From the NCBI RefSeq assembly GCF_001435975.1, contig NZ_AYYR01000013.1:1-64000 (forward strand): a DNA stretch of 64,000 nt, given 5' to 3'. The notes below the pieces were generated by a model. The model searched no databases. It was not told the origin of the DNA and saw only the letters and a list, made by a program, of their open reading frames with translations. A program made the position numbers and the translations under genes. Numbering within the stretch: the first letter of the stretch is position 1; each line of letters begins with the position of its first letter. Shown piece after piece: positions 50,615-61,700 of the stretch. This DNA is from Secundilactobacillus collinoides DSM 20515 = JCM 1123 (GTDB taxonomy: Bacteria; Bacillota; Bacilli; Lactobacillales; Lactobacillaceae).

Positions 50615-51739
50615 ATGGCAAAGGAAACAAAGAGCACCAAAAAGTTTGACCAAAAAGGATTTAACAAGGCCGTTAAGGACTTGATTAATGACTACAAGAA
50701 GGATGGTTCTATCACCTATGATATTCTGTCCGACAAAGTAGCTTCCCCATTTAGCTTAAACGCTAAGAAAATGGATGAACTGTTAGAAAAAGTTGAGGAC
50801 GCTGGAATCAGTGTCGTTGACGCTAACGGCGAACCAGATGCACGTGCCGTTAAGGCTGCAAAGAAAGTAACCAAAAAGGAACTCAGTACTGCGTCAACTA
50901 CTTCAGGTGTCAAGATCAACGACCCCGTTCGGATGTACCTGAAGGAAATCGGGCGGGTCAAATTGCTGACTGCCGATGGAGAAGTTGCACTGGCTCTGCG
51001 GATCGAAAAGGGCGAGGAAGAAGCTAAACAGGAATTGGCTGAAGCCAACCTCCGTTTGGTGGTCTCCATTGCTAAGCGTTACGTCGGCCGTGGCATGCAG
51101 TTCCTGGATCTGATTCAGGAAGGTAACATGGGGCTGATGAAAGCCGTTGAGAAGTTTGATTACCGAAAAGGGTTCAAGTTCTCGACTTACGCCACTTGGT
51201 GGATTCGTCAGGCGATCACACGCGCCATTGCTGACCAAGCTCGGACCATCCGGATTCCAGTCCACATGGTTGAAACCATCAACAAGCTGATCCGGATCCA
51301 ACGGCAGCTGCTGCAAGACCTTGGACGTGAACCTACGCCGGAAGAGATCGGGGCCGAAATGGACATGCCAACGGAAAAGGTTCGTGAGATCCTGAAGATC
51401 GCGCAAGAACCCGTTTCTTTGGAAACCCCTATTGGTGAAGAGGACGATTCTCACCTGGGTGACTTTATCGAAGATGATGACGCCACTAGTCCTGCTGACC
51501 ACGCCGCTTACGAATTACTGAAGGAACAGTTGGAAAGTGTCTTGGACACCCTGACTGATCGTGAAGAAAACGTATTGCGCCTGCGGTTTGGCCTAGATGA
51601 CGGCCGGACCCGCACTTTGGAAGAAGTCGGCAAGGTCTTCGGTGTTACCCGTGAACGAATTCGTCAAATCGAAGCCAAAGCTTTACGCAAACTCCGCCAC
51701 CCATCACGTTCAAAGCAACTGAAGGATTTCTTGGAGTAA
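50615..51739 (+). CDS. rpoD: Primary RNA polymerase sigma factor (SigA)
   Basis: 374 aa. Region 1.1 is at the N-terminus, then [20 protein letters not shown] (1.2), a region 2 block with [27 protein letters not shown] and [19 protein letters not shown] for -10 recognition, region 3, and region 4.2 [23 protein letters not shown] for -35 recognition. It directs housekeeping transcription. It starts 12 bp after dnaG, the usual dnaG-rpoD operon. Ribosome binding site TAGGGGG. Confidence 0.98.
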   Translation: MAKETKSTKKFDQKGFNKAVKDLINDYKKDGSITYDILSDKVASPFSLNAKKMDELLEKVEDAGISVVDANGEPDARAVKAAKKVTKKELSTASTTSGVKINDPVRMYLKEIGRVKLLTADGEVALALRIEKGEEEAKQELAEANLRLVVSIAKRYVGRGMQFLDLIQEGNMGLMKAVEKFDYRKGFKFSTYATWWIRQAITRAIADQARTIRIPVHMVETINKLIRIQRQLLQDLGREPTPEEIGAEMDMPTEKVREILKIAQEPVSLETPIGEEDDSHLGDFIEDDDATSPADHAAYELLKEQLESVLDTLTDREENVLRLRFGLDDGRTRTLEEVGKVFGVTRERIRQIEAKALRKLRHPSRSKQLKDFLE

Positions 51740-51763
51740 GTAATTGACTGCTGAACGCACTAT

Positions 51764-51802
51764 GAAGAACCTCGGCCATTTGCTGGTTGTGGTTCTTTTT
51801 TG
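51764..51802 (+). terminator. Terminator of dnaG-rpoD
   Basis: AAGAACC (51765-51771) pairs with GGTTCTT (51791-51797), with an inner GCCA/TGGT pair, then TTTT. Confidence 0.8.
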
Positions 51803-52121
51803 TGCCGCAAACTGTGACAGCCTAGCCGTTAGATGCCGCAAGTTGGTCTGTGCTCCAGCAGTTCACGATGCCGTTAAAGTGATTGCTGCAGTTCGGTACT
51901 TGATCAGCGGCTCCTCGTTCCACGTGTCATTAACTGCTCCGAGAACGGGCGCCAACGGAAACCGATTCTACCATGCCGCGTTGAAGGGCGATAGACTCAA
52001 CCTGGCCGGTTAACGTCAACGGAGAGCAAAGAACGCTAATTTCCTGTTTAACAGTAGCCTAATACCGGCAACATGGCATATACTTAAGAAGTAAACTAAA
52101 ACAGAGGAGTCGTTTAAATCT
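51803..52121. other. Intergenic region before trmK
   Basis: About 320 bp. A 89-codon frame opens at 51744 but runs straight through the terminator and has no ribosome binding site, so I reject it. Nothing else recognisable is present except ACAGAGGAG ahead of trmK. Confidence 0.45.
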
Positions 52122-52826
52122 ATGAATGCATCGCATCTATCACTGCGTCTGCAGACGGTTGCGGACTTTGTGCAGCCCGGGGCGCGTTTGGCGGATATCG
52201 GGTCAGACCACGCCTACTTACCCGTTTATCTGGCTGAAAAGGGCCTGCTGGCGAAAGCCGTGGCCGGTGAAGTTGTTCGCGGGCCGTACGAAAACGCGGT
52301 GAGTGAAATTAAAAAAGAGGGTCTCGATAACGTCATTATGGCGCGCCTCGCTGATGGGCTGGCGGCCATCAAGCCTGAGGACCAGATCGATACCGTCACC
52401 ATTGCTGGTATGGGCGGGACGCTCATTACAAAAATTTTAGACGACGGTGCCGACCGGCTGCGTCACCAGGAGCGCTTGATCCTCCAACCAAACGTGGGTG
52501 AGGATAACGTTCGACGATGGCTGCAGGAACACCTGTACGGCATTATCGCGGAACGGATCTTGGCCGAAGACGGCCACATTTACGAGATCATCGTGGCCGA
52601 CCCGGTCGAGACGCCGACAACGTTTAGTGAAACACAGTTAAAATTCGGGCCGTTTCTTTTACGGGAAAAATCACCGGTACTTCAAGACAAATGGCGCAAG
52701 GAACAGGCACGCTTAGACGACGTGATTGCAACCATGCAGCGCGCCCAGCATGCACCCAAGGAAAAGATCGACGCCTTTATTAACCAACGAAATCAAATTC
52801 AGGAGGTCGTTTTAAATGAAAGTTAG
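52122..52826 (+). CDS. trmK: tRNA (adenine(22)-N1)-methyltransferase
   Basis: 234 aa. The SAM-binding fold begins LADIGSDHAYLPVYLAEKG (motif I), then VAGEVVRGPYENA and VTIAGMGGTLITKIL; LILQPNVGEDNVRRWL follows, as in TrmK/YqfN. A C-terminal coiled coil is present. It methylates A22 of tRNA. It overlaps the next gene by 11 bp, the standard trmK-yqfO arrangement. Confidence 0.94.
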   Translation: MNASHLSLRLQTVADFVQPGARLADIGSDHAYLPVYLAEKGLLAKAVAGEVVRGPYENAVSEIKKEGLDNVIMARLADGLAAIKPEDQIDTVTIAGMGGTLITKILDDGADRLRHQERLILQPNVGEDNVRRWLQEHLYGIIAERILAEDGHIYEIIVADPVETPTTFSETQLKFGPFLLREKSPVLQDKWRKEQARLDDVIATMQRAQHAPKEKIDAFINQRNQIQEVVLNES

Positions 52827-53928
52827 GGAACTGATTGATCGATTCGAACAGTTCGCCCCAAAAACCATTGTGGAACCCAAAGATCCGGTGGGCTTACAGC
52901 TCGGGTCGCTTGACGCGGAATTTCACCACGTTCTTGTGACGTTGGATGTCCGGCCGGAAGTGGTTCAAGAAGCCATTGATCTGGGCGCAGACCTGATCTT
53001 TTCACACCATCCGGTGATGTTTCGGCCGGCGAAGAACCTGGATCTCAGTGATCCGCAAAACCAGATGTACGCTGATATTTTAGCGCACCACATAACGGTT
53101 TATTCGGCGCATACCAACCTGGACAGTGCCGATGGCGGCATGAACGACTGGCTGGCGGAGGCGTTGAAACTGTCTGACACCACCGGCTTGTGGGACGGGG
53201 TTGTGGATCCGCAGTATATGCTGACGGTTCGGGTGCAGCCAATGTATGCCGATGCGGTTCGGCTCGCCATGGTCGGAGCCGGTGCCGGTGAGTTGGACCG
53301 ATACGCTGGCGCCAGTTTTGAATGGAACGGGACGACCTGGTACACGCCGCTGGAAGGGGCCGACCCGGAACTTGGCCCGGTTGGGGAACGAAATCACGTG
53401 GATGAACTCAGTATTCAAACGCGGGTCCAGGGCAACCAACTCAGCAAGATCACCCAGGCGGTCACCGAAGTGTACCCTGGCGGCCACCCCTCGTTAGAAG
53501 TTACCCCGTTGAAAAACGGTGGTCATCAGTATTCGATGGGCCGAATCGGTTCGTTGGCACAACCGATGACCGTGCGGGCCTTCGCGGAATACTGCAAGGA
53601 CGTGTTTCAAGTCTCCGGTCTGCGGTTGATTGCTGGCGACCAGGAGAAGCAGGTTCAGCGGGTCGCCGTGCTCGGTGGTGACGGCGGCAAGTTCTTCAAA
53701 CTGGCACAAGCTAAGGGTGCCGACATTTACGTAACCGGCGACGTATACTATCACACCGGCCACGATATGATCGCGGCGGGGCTGCCAGTGGTCGATCCCG
53801 GCCACCACATTGAAAGTATCTGTAAACCAAAGTTAGCTGAATTATTTGGCAAGTGGCGAAGCGACAATCACTGGGAATTTGACATTACAGCTTCCCAGTT
53901 GAACACTGATCCGTTTACCTTTATTTAA
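52816..53928 (+). CDS. Nif3-like dinuclear metal-binding hexameric protein (YqfO family)
   Basis: 370 aa. The Nif3 core is split by a PII-like insert (about residues 130-230, starting TVRVQPMYADAVRLAM). Metal-binding histidines are visible in FSHHPVMF and YSAHTNLD, and in the late GHHIESICKPKLAELF block. Function is not firmly known; proposed GTP cyclohydrolase-type or metal chaperone. AGGAGGTCG precedes the ATG, inside the end of trmK, so the two are translationally coupled. Confidence 0.93.
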   Translation: MKVRELIDRFEQFAPKTIVEPKDPVGLQLGSLDAEFHHVLVTLDVRPEVVQEAIDLGADLIFSHHPVMFRPAKNLDLSDPQNQMYADILAHHITVYSAHTNLDSADGGMNDWLAEALKLSDTTGLWDGVVDPQYMLTVRVQPMYADAVRLAMVGAGAGELDRYAGASFEWNGTTWYTPLEGADPELGPVGERNHVDELSIQTRVQGNQLSKITQAVTEVYPGGHPSLEVTPLKNGGHQYSMGRIGSLAQPMTVRAFAEYCKDVFQVSGLRLIAGDQEKQVQRVAVLGGDGGKFFKLAQAKGADIYVTGDVYYHTGHDMIAAGLPVVDPGHHIESICKPKLAELFGKWRSDNHWEFDITASQLNTDPFTFI

Positions 53929-53943
53929 GGGAGTGTGGTATTC

Positions 53944-55176
53944 ATGACTTACGAAACATTGATTCCTCGTTTTTTAAAGTACGTGCAAATTGAGACCCGG
54001 TCTGACGAGACCAGTGACACGATCCCATCAACCAAGACGCAGGCAGATTTCTTGAAGCAGTTAGCTGAGGAACTGACCGGCATCGGGTTAGATAACGTGC
54101 ACATTAACAAGCAGAGCGGCTACGTCTACGCAACGTTGCCGAGTAACACGGATAAACAGGTTAAGACACTGGGTTTCATTTCTCACGTAGACACGGCGGA
54201 CTTTAATGCCAAGCATGTGACGCCGAAAATTGTTGAGAACTACGATGGCCACTCGGTTATCCCCTTAGATAACGCGGGCGACTACAAGCTGGATCCGGCT
54301 ATTTTTCCAAGTCTGAAAAACTATAAGGGTCAAACGCTGATCACCACGGATGGCAGTACGCTACTTGGCTCCGATGATAAGTCCGGCGTGGCAGAAATCA
54401 TTACCGCAATGGAATACCTGTTAGCACATCCGGAAATTAAGCACGGTGCCATCAAGGTTGGTCTAGGCCCCGATGAAGAGATCGGGACCGGTGCTGATAA
54501 CTTTGATGTTGCGGACTTTGGAGCCGATTGGGCGTACACCGTTGACGGCGGTCCCCTGGGACAGTTGGAATACGAAACGTTTAACGCGGCTGACGGGCGG
54601 CTACACATTACTGGAACCAACGTTCACCCTGGCAGTGCAAAGGGCGTTATGGTCAACGCATTGCAACTGGCGATGGACTTCCACGCGGCCTTACCCGTTC
54701 ATGACCGGCCGGAAACGACGGATGGCCGCGAAGGCTTCTACCACATTTATAAACTGACCGGGGACGTGGATAGCGCTGATATGGGCTACATTATCCGTGA
54801 CCACGACCGGGCCCGCTTTGAAAATCGTAAGCAGCTATTCCAAAGTATTGCGAACCAGTTGAACGCCAAGTACGGTGACGGTACGGTCACGGTGACCTTG
54901 AAGGACCAGTATTACAACATGCGTGAGATCATCGAAAAGGACATGAGTGTTGTTGAACTCGCGAAGAACGCCATGGAGGAATTGGATATCGAACCAGACA
55001 TTGCCCCGGTTCGAGGCGGAACAGACGGGTCAAAGATCTCGTTTATGGGCCTGCCGACACCGAACCTCTTTGCGGGTGGCGAAAACATGCATGGCCGTTT
55101 CGAATACGTGTCCGAGCAAGTTATGGCGCAGGCCGTGGACGTTATTTTAAAAATGATCGAATTGAACGCTGAATAG
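53944..55176 (+). CDS. pepT: Peptidase T (tripeptide aminopeptidase)
   Basis: 410-aa M20 metallopeptidase that removes the N-terminal residue from tripeptides in the cytoplasm. Zinc ligands lie in SHVDTADFN (His, Asp), [10 protein letters not shown] (bridging Asp), [11 protein letters not shown] (catalytic Glu-Glu) and the late GGTDGSKIS region. The ATG at 53944 is chosen because GGGAGTG lies 8 nt upstream. It follows yqfO by 15 bp, so trmK-yqfO-pepT is one operon. Confidence 0.97.
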   Translation: MTYETLIPRFLKYVQIETRSDETSDTIPSTKTQADFLKQLAEELTGIGLDNVHINKQSGYVYATLPSNTDKQVKTLGFISHVDTADFNAKHVTPKIVENYDGHSVIPLDNAGDYKLDPAIFPSLKNYKGQTLITTDGSTLLGSDDKSGVAEIITAMEYLLAHPEIKHGAIKVGLGPDEEIGTGADNFDVADFGADWAYTVDGGPLGQLEYETFNAADGRLHITGTNVHPGSAKGVMVNALQLAMDFHAALPVHDRPETTDGREGFYHIYKLTGDVDSADMGYIIRDHDRARFENRKQLFQSIANQLNAKYGDGTVTVTLKDQYYNMREIIEKDMSVVELAKNAMEELDIEPDIAPVRGGTDGSKISFMGLPTPNLFAGGENMHGRFEYVSEQVMAQAVDVILKMIELNAE

Positions 55177-55181
55177 CGTGT

Positions 55182-55232
55182 TAAAGGGGGCTTCAGATCG
55201 CCGGTTACCGGGTTGATCAAGGCCTCTTTTTT
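55182..55232 (+). terminator. Terminator after pepT
   Basis: A GC-rich stem (AGGGGGCTT and GATC paired with GATC and AAGGCCTCTT) followed by TTTTTT. Confidence 0.7.
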
Positions 55233-55259
55233 GCAATTATTAAGACTTTTGAAATTAAA

Positions 55260-55276
55260 GGTCAAAAAAGGTCAAA
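55260..55276 (+). promoter_or_regulatory. CtsR operator upstream of clpB
   Basis: GGTCAAA, three A residues, GGTCAAA: the direct heptad repeat recognised by CtsR, the heat-shock repressor of clp genes. It lies about 30 bp before a TATGAT box at about 55304. Confidence 0.92.
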
Positions 55277-55389
55277 CTATTATCGCCAAACTAAAAAAGT
55301 GTGATATGATACTTTTTGTGAACAAATTAAACAATGAAATCTGATATTACAATCAGTTATGACAAAAAACGACAAAGGATGATGACAAT

Positions 55390-58008
55390 ATGAACCCAGA
55401 CATCTTGACCCAGTCGGTGACGGATGCAATCTCTGAAGCCCAAAAAATTGCCGTGACCCGGCAACAGCAAAATATCGGTATCTCCCATCTCTTTAAGTTT
55501 CTGACACAGCCAGGTGAACTGGACCGGCAGATCTTTAGTGACCTGGGACTTGACCTGACGGAATTGGATAAGGAGTTGGACCGCGAGATCGACTCCATTA
55601 GTTCGGTGTCCGGCGGCGGTGTGCAATACGGGCAGAATTTGTCCCCCGATATGTACCGGTTACTGCAAAAGGCCGATGAAGTGCGCAAAGACCTCGGCGA
55701 TGATTATGTGGCGACTGACACGCTGGTGATCGCCCTCATTCAAATGGACGGCAGCCGGTTAGCGGACTATTTGCAGCAGCAAGGCATCACGCTGCAAAAG
55801 GTGAAAAACAAGGTCGCTGACATTCGGGGAGGCGAGCGTGTGACATCAAAAAATCAGGAAGAAAACTATAAAGCATTGGAAAAGTATGGCGTCGAGCTAG
55901 TGGCTGCCATGCGCAAGGGCGAACGCGACCCGGTTATCGGTCGGGATGATGAGATCTTATCCGTGATGCAGATTCTGTCGCGAAAAACCAAAAACAACCC
56001 GGTTCTGATCGGGGAACCCGGTGTTGGGAAGACCGCCATTGTTGAGGGCCTGGCGCAACGGATTGCCCGCGGTGACGTGCCGGAAAACCTCAAGGATAAG
56101 TCGATCTTCTCCCTGGATATGGGCGCATTGATTGCCGGTGCCAAATACCGGGGCGAGTTTGAGGAACGGTTGAAAGCCGTTTTAAACGAGGTGAAGAAGA
56201 GCGAGGGTCAGATCATCATGTTCATCGATGAGATCCATAACATCGTGGGCGCTGGCAAGACCGAAGGCAGCATGGATGCAGGTAACTTGCTGAAGCCCAT
56301 GCTGGCCCGCGGTGAGCTGCACTTGATCGGGGCCACCACGCTTGATGAATACCGGCAGTACATGGAAAAAGACCGGGCGCTTGAACGGCGGTTCCAAAAG
56401 GTGCTGGTCCAAGAACCGAGTGTTGATGACACGATCACTATTTTGCGGGGGCTTCGTGAGCGGTTTGAAATTCACCACGGCGTTAAGATCCACGATAACG
56501 CACTGGTGGCGGCAGCGAAGCTCTCTGACCGGTACATTACGGACCGGTTCCTGCCCGACAAGGCCCTGGACCTCGTCGATGAGGCGTCCGCATCCATTCG
56601 GGTGGCCATGAATTCAGCACCTACGGAACTTGACCAATCCCGGCGGCAAATGATGCGTCTGCAGGTCGAAGAAGCCGCGTTAAAGCAGGAAACGGATGAA
56701 AATTCGCAAAAACAGCTGGTTGACGTCCAGAAGGAATTGGCCAACGTTAAGGAGAAGGTCGACAACTTAAACGCCCGCTGGCAGGATGAAAAGCAGGCCC
56801 TTGGTGCGTTGAGCGCAAAGAAGAACGAGCTGGACAAGGCAAACCGCGATTTGGCGGATGCCGAAGCCCAGTATGACTTGGATAAGGCTGCCGTTTTGCA
56901 ACACGGGACGATTCCTGAATTGAAAAAGGAATTAAACGCCATGGAGCAAAAGGACCACTCCGGCGAATGGCTGGTCAGCGAATCAGTCACGGAGCAGGAG
57001 ATCGCGGAAGTTGTGGCCAAAATGACCGGGATCCCCGTCAATAAATTGGTCGCCACCGAGCGGGAAAAACTGCTGCACCTAGCTGACAACTTACATGAAC
57101 GTGTCATTGGTCAAAACGAAGCTGTCCAGGCGATATCGGACGCTGTCTTGCGGTCACGGGCCGGTCTTCAGGACCCCAGCAAGCCGCTTGGTTCCTTCCT
57201 GTTTTTAGGCCCGACTGGGGTCGGGAAAACGGAACTGGCTAAAGCGCTCGCTGAAAACTTGTTTGACTCCGAGGAACAAATGGTGCGGATCGACATGAGT
57301 GAGTACATGGAAAAAGAATCCGTTTCGCGACTTGTCGGTGCCGCACCGGGTTACATTGGATACGAGGAGGGCGGCCAGCTGACAGAAGCGGTTCGCCGGC
57401 ACCCGTACACCATTGTGTTATTTGACGAAATTGAAAAGGCTCACCCGGACGTGTTCAACATTCTGTTACAGGTGTTAGATGACGGCCGGTTGACCGACAG
57501 TCAGGGGCGGACCATCAACTTTAAGAACACCTTGCTGATCATGACGTCTAACCTGGGCTCTGACATTTTGCTGGAGGGTACCGATAACGAAGGTGTAATC
57601 TCGGACGACGCCAAGAAGCAAGTGGCAGCACTCCTGCAACGGTCGTTTAAGCCGGAGTTCCTAAACCGGATCGATGACACGATCATGTTCAAGCCGCTCT
57701 CATTAGCAGACATTGATCTGATAGTCGACAAGCTGATTGCTCAGCTCTCAAACCGGCTGAAGGAACAGGACATTACGCTGACCATCACGGATGAAGCCAC
57801 CCGTTGGCTGGGTGAACGCGGCTATCTGCCGGCCTTTGGTGCGCGGCCGCTGCAACGAACGATTACGAACTTAGTCGAAACCCCGCTTGCCAAGAAGATC
57901 ATTGGCAACGAGGTCAAGGCGCAATCCAGTGTGGAAATCGGCTTGAATGAAGCCGGTGACGGACTGATGTTTAACGTTACAAGTCATGCGGTTAAGGCGA
58001 GTGAATAG
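55390..58008 (+). CDS. clpB: ATP-dependent disaggregase ClpB
   Basis: 872 aa, standard length. N-terminal Clp_N repeats, first AAA+ module with Walker A GEPGVGKT and Walker [11 protein letters not shown], a long coiled-coil middle domain (about residues 400-530, typical of ClpB), second AAA+ module with GPTGVGKT and [14 protein letters not shown], and a C-terminal D2-small domain. It rescues aggregated proteins after heat or other stress. AAAGGATGATG precedes the ATG. The CtsR box upstream fits stress induction. Confidence 0.97.
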   Translation: MNPDILTQSVTDAISEAQKIAVTRQQQNIGISHLFKFLTQPGELDRQIFSDLGLDLTELDKELDREIDSISSVSGGGVQYGQNLSPDMYRLLQKADEVRKDLGDDYVATDTLVIALIQMDGSRLADYLQQQGITLQKVKNKVADIRGGERVTSKNQEENYKALEKYGVELVAAMRKGERDPVIGRDDEILSVMQILSRKTKNNPVLIGEPGVGKTAIVEGLAQRIARGDVPENLKDKSIFSLDMGALIAGAKYRGEFEERLKAVLNEVKKSEGQIIMFIDEIHNIVGAGKTEGSMDAGNLLKPMLARGELHLIGATTLDEYRQYMEKDRALERRFQKVLVQEPSVDDTITILRGLRERFEIHHGVKIHDNALVAAAKLSDRYITDRFLPDKALDLVDEASASIRVAMNSAPTELDQSRRQMMRLQVEEAALKQETDENSQKQLVDVQKELANVKEKVDNLNARWQDEKQALGALSAKKNELDKANRDLADAEAQYDLDKAAVLQHGTIPELKKELNAMEQKDHSGEWLVSESVTEQEIAEVVAKMTGIPVNKLVATEREKLLHLADNLHERVIGQNEAVQAISDAVLRSRAGLQDPSKPLGSFLFLGPTGVGKTELAKALAENLFDSEEQMVRIDMSEYMEKESVSRLVGAAPGYIGYEEGGQLTEAVRRHPYTIVLFDEIEKAHPDVFNILLQVLDDGRLTDSQGRTINFKNTLLIMTSNLGSDILLEGTDNEGVISDDAKKQVAALLQRSFKPEFLNRIDDTIMFKPLSLADIDLIVDKLIAQLSNRLKEQDITLTITDEATRWLGERGYLPAFGARPLQRTITNLVETPLAKKIIGNEVKAQSSVEIGLNEAGDGLMFNVTSHAVKASE

Positions 58009-58029
58009 GTTGTCAGACAGAGAGTGAAA

Positions 58030-58124
58030 GGAAGCGGTTAGAGACCAGAACGCAAGCACAGTGAGTGATAAATCCCGGTTTTGGATTTGTCGCTCACTGC
58101 GCTTGCGTTCTGGTCTCTGCTTCC
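58030..58124. repeat. Long imperfect hairpin after clpB
   Basis: GAGACCAGAACGCAAGC (58041-58057) pairs exactly with GCTTGCGTTCTGGTCTC (58101-58117). The pairing extends outward (GGAAGC with GCTTCC) and inward (CAGTGAG with CTCACTG, AATCC with GGATT). Confidence 0.8.
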
Positions 58125-58222
58125 TGAAACTCGTTTCGACTTCGTTGCCTAGAAGGATCCCTAAAATCAGATACTTACAAAATCGCAAAAAAAGAGCGGG
58201 ACAAAAGACGGTTTTGCCCCTA

Positions 58223-58283
58223 GCATATAAACGCCCCTAGCTGAAAACCCTGAATGGGCATTCGGCTAGGGGCGTTTATATGC
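58223..58283. repeat. Long hairpin, 19-bp perfect stem
   Basis: GCATATAAACGCCCCTAGC (58223-58241) is the exact reverse complement of 58265-58283, around a 23-nt loop. Confidence 0.85.
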
Positions 58284-58421
58284 TGTGAAGGGCCGCTTGT
58301 TACCCATTCATTCTTAACTAAGACACAGTAAATCGACGTTACAGTCCGCAATGTCAAACCGCGGAATGGCACGGTAATATGGCAGAAATGCCAGTACCCG
58401 CTGCTGCACGTCTAAGCACGC

Positions 58422-58451
58422 AAAAAAACCGTCAGTCCACAAGGCTAACGG
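58422..58451 (-). terminator. Terminator of the minus-strand DUF2929 gene
   Basis: Read on the minus strand, CCGTTAG pairs with CTGACGG (one G-U) and is followed by seven T residues. Confidence 0.7.
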
Positions 58452-58480
58452 TCAATTTCAACCCTGAGCGAGGCTGAGGG

Positions 58481-58681
58481 TTATTTAGTTTCTGCTTTGG
58501 TATCGGAAAGACCTAGTAAATGGACACCGTTAACGATAACAAAACCGGCAATGGCGGCCACGACACCGATTTCCATCGTGTTGTAGGTCATGAGTTCCAA
58601 TGAACCGCCGATGTAGCCAATGACTTCACCGAAGATTATCGACCAAAAGATGACGACTAAGTTTGCTTCTAAAATTTTCAT
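58481..58681 (-). CDS. DUF2929-type small membrane protein
   Basis: 66 aa with two hydrophobic helices (ANLVVIFWSIIFGEVIGYIGG and GVVAAIAGFVIVNGVHLLGL), the YjzD/DUF2929 pattern of small membrane proteins of unknown role. The ATG at 58681 is used because GAGAGGTG lies upstream; the GTG at 58690 is inside that box. It sits upstream of and divergent to dnaE, a common location in lactobacilli. Confidence 0.8.
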   Translation of the reverse strand: MKILEANLVVIFWSIIFGEVIGYIGGSLELMTYNTMEIGVVAAIAGFVIVNGVHLLGLSDTKAETK

Positions 58682-58795
58682 GAAAGACACCTCTCAATCA
58701 ATAAAAGTTTAGCACAATCGCTTAAAAAAGCAATTGGAAAATGACTAGAAAACGAATGTTTGGTATACTGATTGGAGAAGAAAGGGTGGTTAAAA

Positions 58796-61700
58796 ATGGG
58801 CTTTGTGCCGTTACATGTTATCAGCAGCTACAGTCTGCTCCAAAGTACAATTGAGCTCAAAACATTAGTCACCACGGCGGTTGAACGCGGCTATAAAGCG
58901 CTGGCGCTGACCGAAAATAACGTGATGTATGGCACCGTTGAGTTTTATCAGGCCTGTCAGCAGGCGGGCATTCAACCCGTTATCGGATTGACGCTGACCC
59001 TGGACGGCATCCTGGCCAGCGACCAGCAGTTTCCGCTGATTTTCTTAGCCAAGGATCTGACCGGGTATCAGCATTTAATGATGCTGTCGTCGCTGCACCA
59101 GCGGCTGACCGGCGACCAGACGCTGACGCTGGCCGATATCAAGCCCTACATGACACATTTGATGGTGGTCGGACCGACCAACGGCGAAGCTGTGTACTGG
59201 CTCAATCAGGGTAATCAGCAGGCGGTCAGCGACTATTTGACGACCCTCAAGGCGGCCACGGACGACAATAGCGTGCTGCTTGGCGTGAGCGCGGACCAGT
59301 CGGCTGCGTACCGGCAGCTGCTGAGTAAAACGGCGGCCGATTTACGGACGTCGATCGTGGCACTGCCCACGGTTCAATATCTCAACGCCGATGACCGGTT
59401 TGCAGTCAGCGTCTTGGAAGCCATCAAGGATGGCACCACGATCAGCAACCTGGCAGACGCACAGCAGAAGACCGGTCAGTTCTGGTTGAAGTCAGCCGAT
59501 GCGTTCAGTCAGGAATACCAGCAAGTTGGGTTACAGGCCGCGGCTGACATGACTGAGACAGTTGCGGCTGCCTGCCAAGTTCAGTTGCGCTTTCAGCACC
59601 CGCAATTGCCCCACTTTGAGACCCCGGACCAGCTGCCGTCGAAAGACTATCTGCGGACGCAGTGCGAAACCGGGTTGAAACAGCGGCTGGCAACCAATAA
59701 GATCAGTGAACCAAAACCGTACTGGGACCGCTTGAATCATGAATTAGATGTCATTGACCGGATGGGTTTTGATGATTACTTTCTGATTGTCTGGGACGTC
59801 ATGCAGTTTACAAAAAAGGCCAACATCACGACTGGACCCGGCCGGGGGTCCGCTGCCGGTTCGCTGGTGGCCTATAGCTTGGGCATTACCGATGTGGATC
59901 CGATTCAGTACGCGCTGCTGTTTGAACGATTTCTGAACGAAGAACGGGCACAGATGCCAGATATTGACCTGGATATTCCGGATAACCGCCGGGAGGAAGT
60001 CCTGCAGTACGTCCACGACCAGTACGTCCATGAACGGGTGGGGCAGATCATCACTTTTGGGACGCTCGCTACCAAGCAGGCGCTTCGTGACGTGGGCCGG
60101 GTATTCGGCTTGCGCCCGTATGAGCTTAGTGAATGGAGTGCCACGATTCCTAACCTGCTGCACATTTCGCTAAAGGATGCGTTCAAACAATCGCAGCCGC
60201 TGCAGAACCTGGTGGCGGATTCCAGCCTCAATAAGCTGTTGTTTGAAACGGCTGAGAAACTGGAAGGGCTGCCGCGGCACTACTCCACCCACGCGGCCGG
60301 GGTCGTTTTATCCGACCAGCCGCTGACCAACATCGTGCCGGTGCAAAACGGGTCGGAAACCATGCTGATGACGCAGTATACCAAGGATTACGTTGAACAA
60401 GTCGGCCTGCTGAAAATGGACTTTCTGGGGCTGCGGAACCTGTCACTGATGGCGGCAGCTCTGGGCATGATTCAAAAACAGTACGGTAAACCGCTGCGTA
60501 TCAGCCAGGTCAACCTGAATGATCAAGCAACGCTTAAGTTGTTTCAAAACGGCGATACAAACGGGGTTTTTCAGTTCGAATCTGCTGGTATTAAAAACGT
60601 GCTTCGACGACTGAAACCGGACTCGTTTGAGCTGATAGCGGCCGTCAACGCGTTATACCGGCCGGGCCCGATGGAAAACATCGACCACTTTATTAAACGG
60701 CGCTTTAACCAGGAGCCGGTCACGTATCCGGATGACTCGTTAAAGCCGATTCTGGCGCCGACCTATGGTATTCTGGTTTACCAGGAGCAGGTCATGCAGG
60801 TTGCCTCGGTCATGGGCGGTTTCAGCCTTGGCCAAGCCGATTTGCTGCGACGGGCCATGAGTAAGAAGAAAAAGGCCACCATGGACACCATGCAAAAGAA
60901 GTTCTTGGACGGCGCGGCAGCAAAGGGGTACCCGCAAGCTGCTGCTGAGCAGACGTATAACTATATCGACCGGTTTGCCAACTACGGGTTTAACCGCTCA
61001 CACGCGGTGGCCTACAGCAAGATGGCCTTCGAACTGGCGTACCTTAAGGTGCATTTTCCGGGAGCGTTCTTTGCCTCGCTGCTGAACTCCGTGCTGAACA
61101 ATACGGCCAAGACCAAACTCTACTTAATGGAAGCAAAGCGCCATCAGGTCGCCATTCTGCCGCCGGACATCAACGCCAGTTCCGCTTACTTCAGGCTGAC
61201 TAAGGCGGGGATTCGGTTTGGTTTGGCGTCCATCAAGGGGATGCGGCGGGACTTTCTGCAGGCGATCCTTGATGAACGGCAAGAACAGGGGCCGTTTAAA
61301 TCACTGCACCAGTTTCTGGTCCGGTTGGATAAGAAGTGGCTCAAGGAAGACCTGATTGACGGGTTGATCTACGCCGGGGCCTTTGACCAGTTTGGCAACA
61401 ACCGGGCGGAAATGATTGCCAGTCTGCCGGAATTTTTGAGCAGCGTGGAACTGAGCGGCGACAACCTGGACTTGTTTGAAGCACTCGCGCCAAAGATCCA
61501 GCACCAGCCTGACTTGTCCCTGAGTGAGAAACTCGCAAAAGAAAACGAGTATCTGGGGGCTTATTTATCTGGCCATCCGGTCGAGCAATATCATGACCTG
61601 GCCATCGCCCGCAACACGGTGTCGATTGGTGATCTGGCTGCTGACCAGCAGGTAAATCTACTGGTTTATATCACAAAAGTCCGCACGATCCGCACCAAGC

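Larger units (their letters stand above)
58009..58480. other. Intergenic region with two long hairpins
   Basis: Between the converging clpB (+) and DUF2929 (-) genes lie about 470 bp with no gene. The region holds the hairpins at 58030-58124 and 58223-58283 and the minus-strand terminator at 58422-58451. Confidence 0.6.

Noticed and set aside
51744-52013. 89-codon plus-strand frame after rpoD
   Set aside because: It overlaps the rpoD terminator hairpin, has no ribosome binding site and no protein-like pattern.
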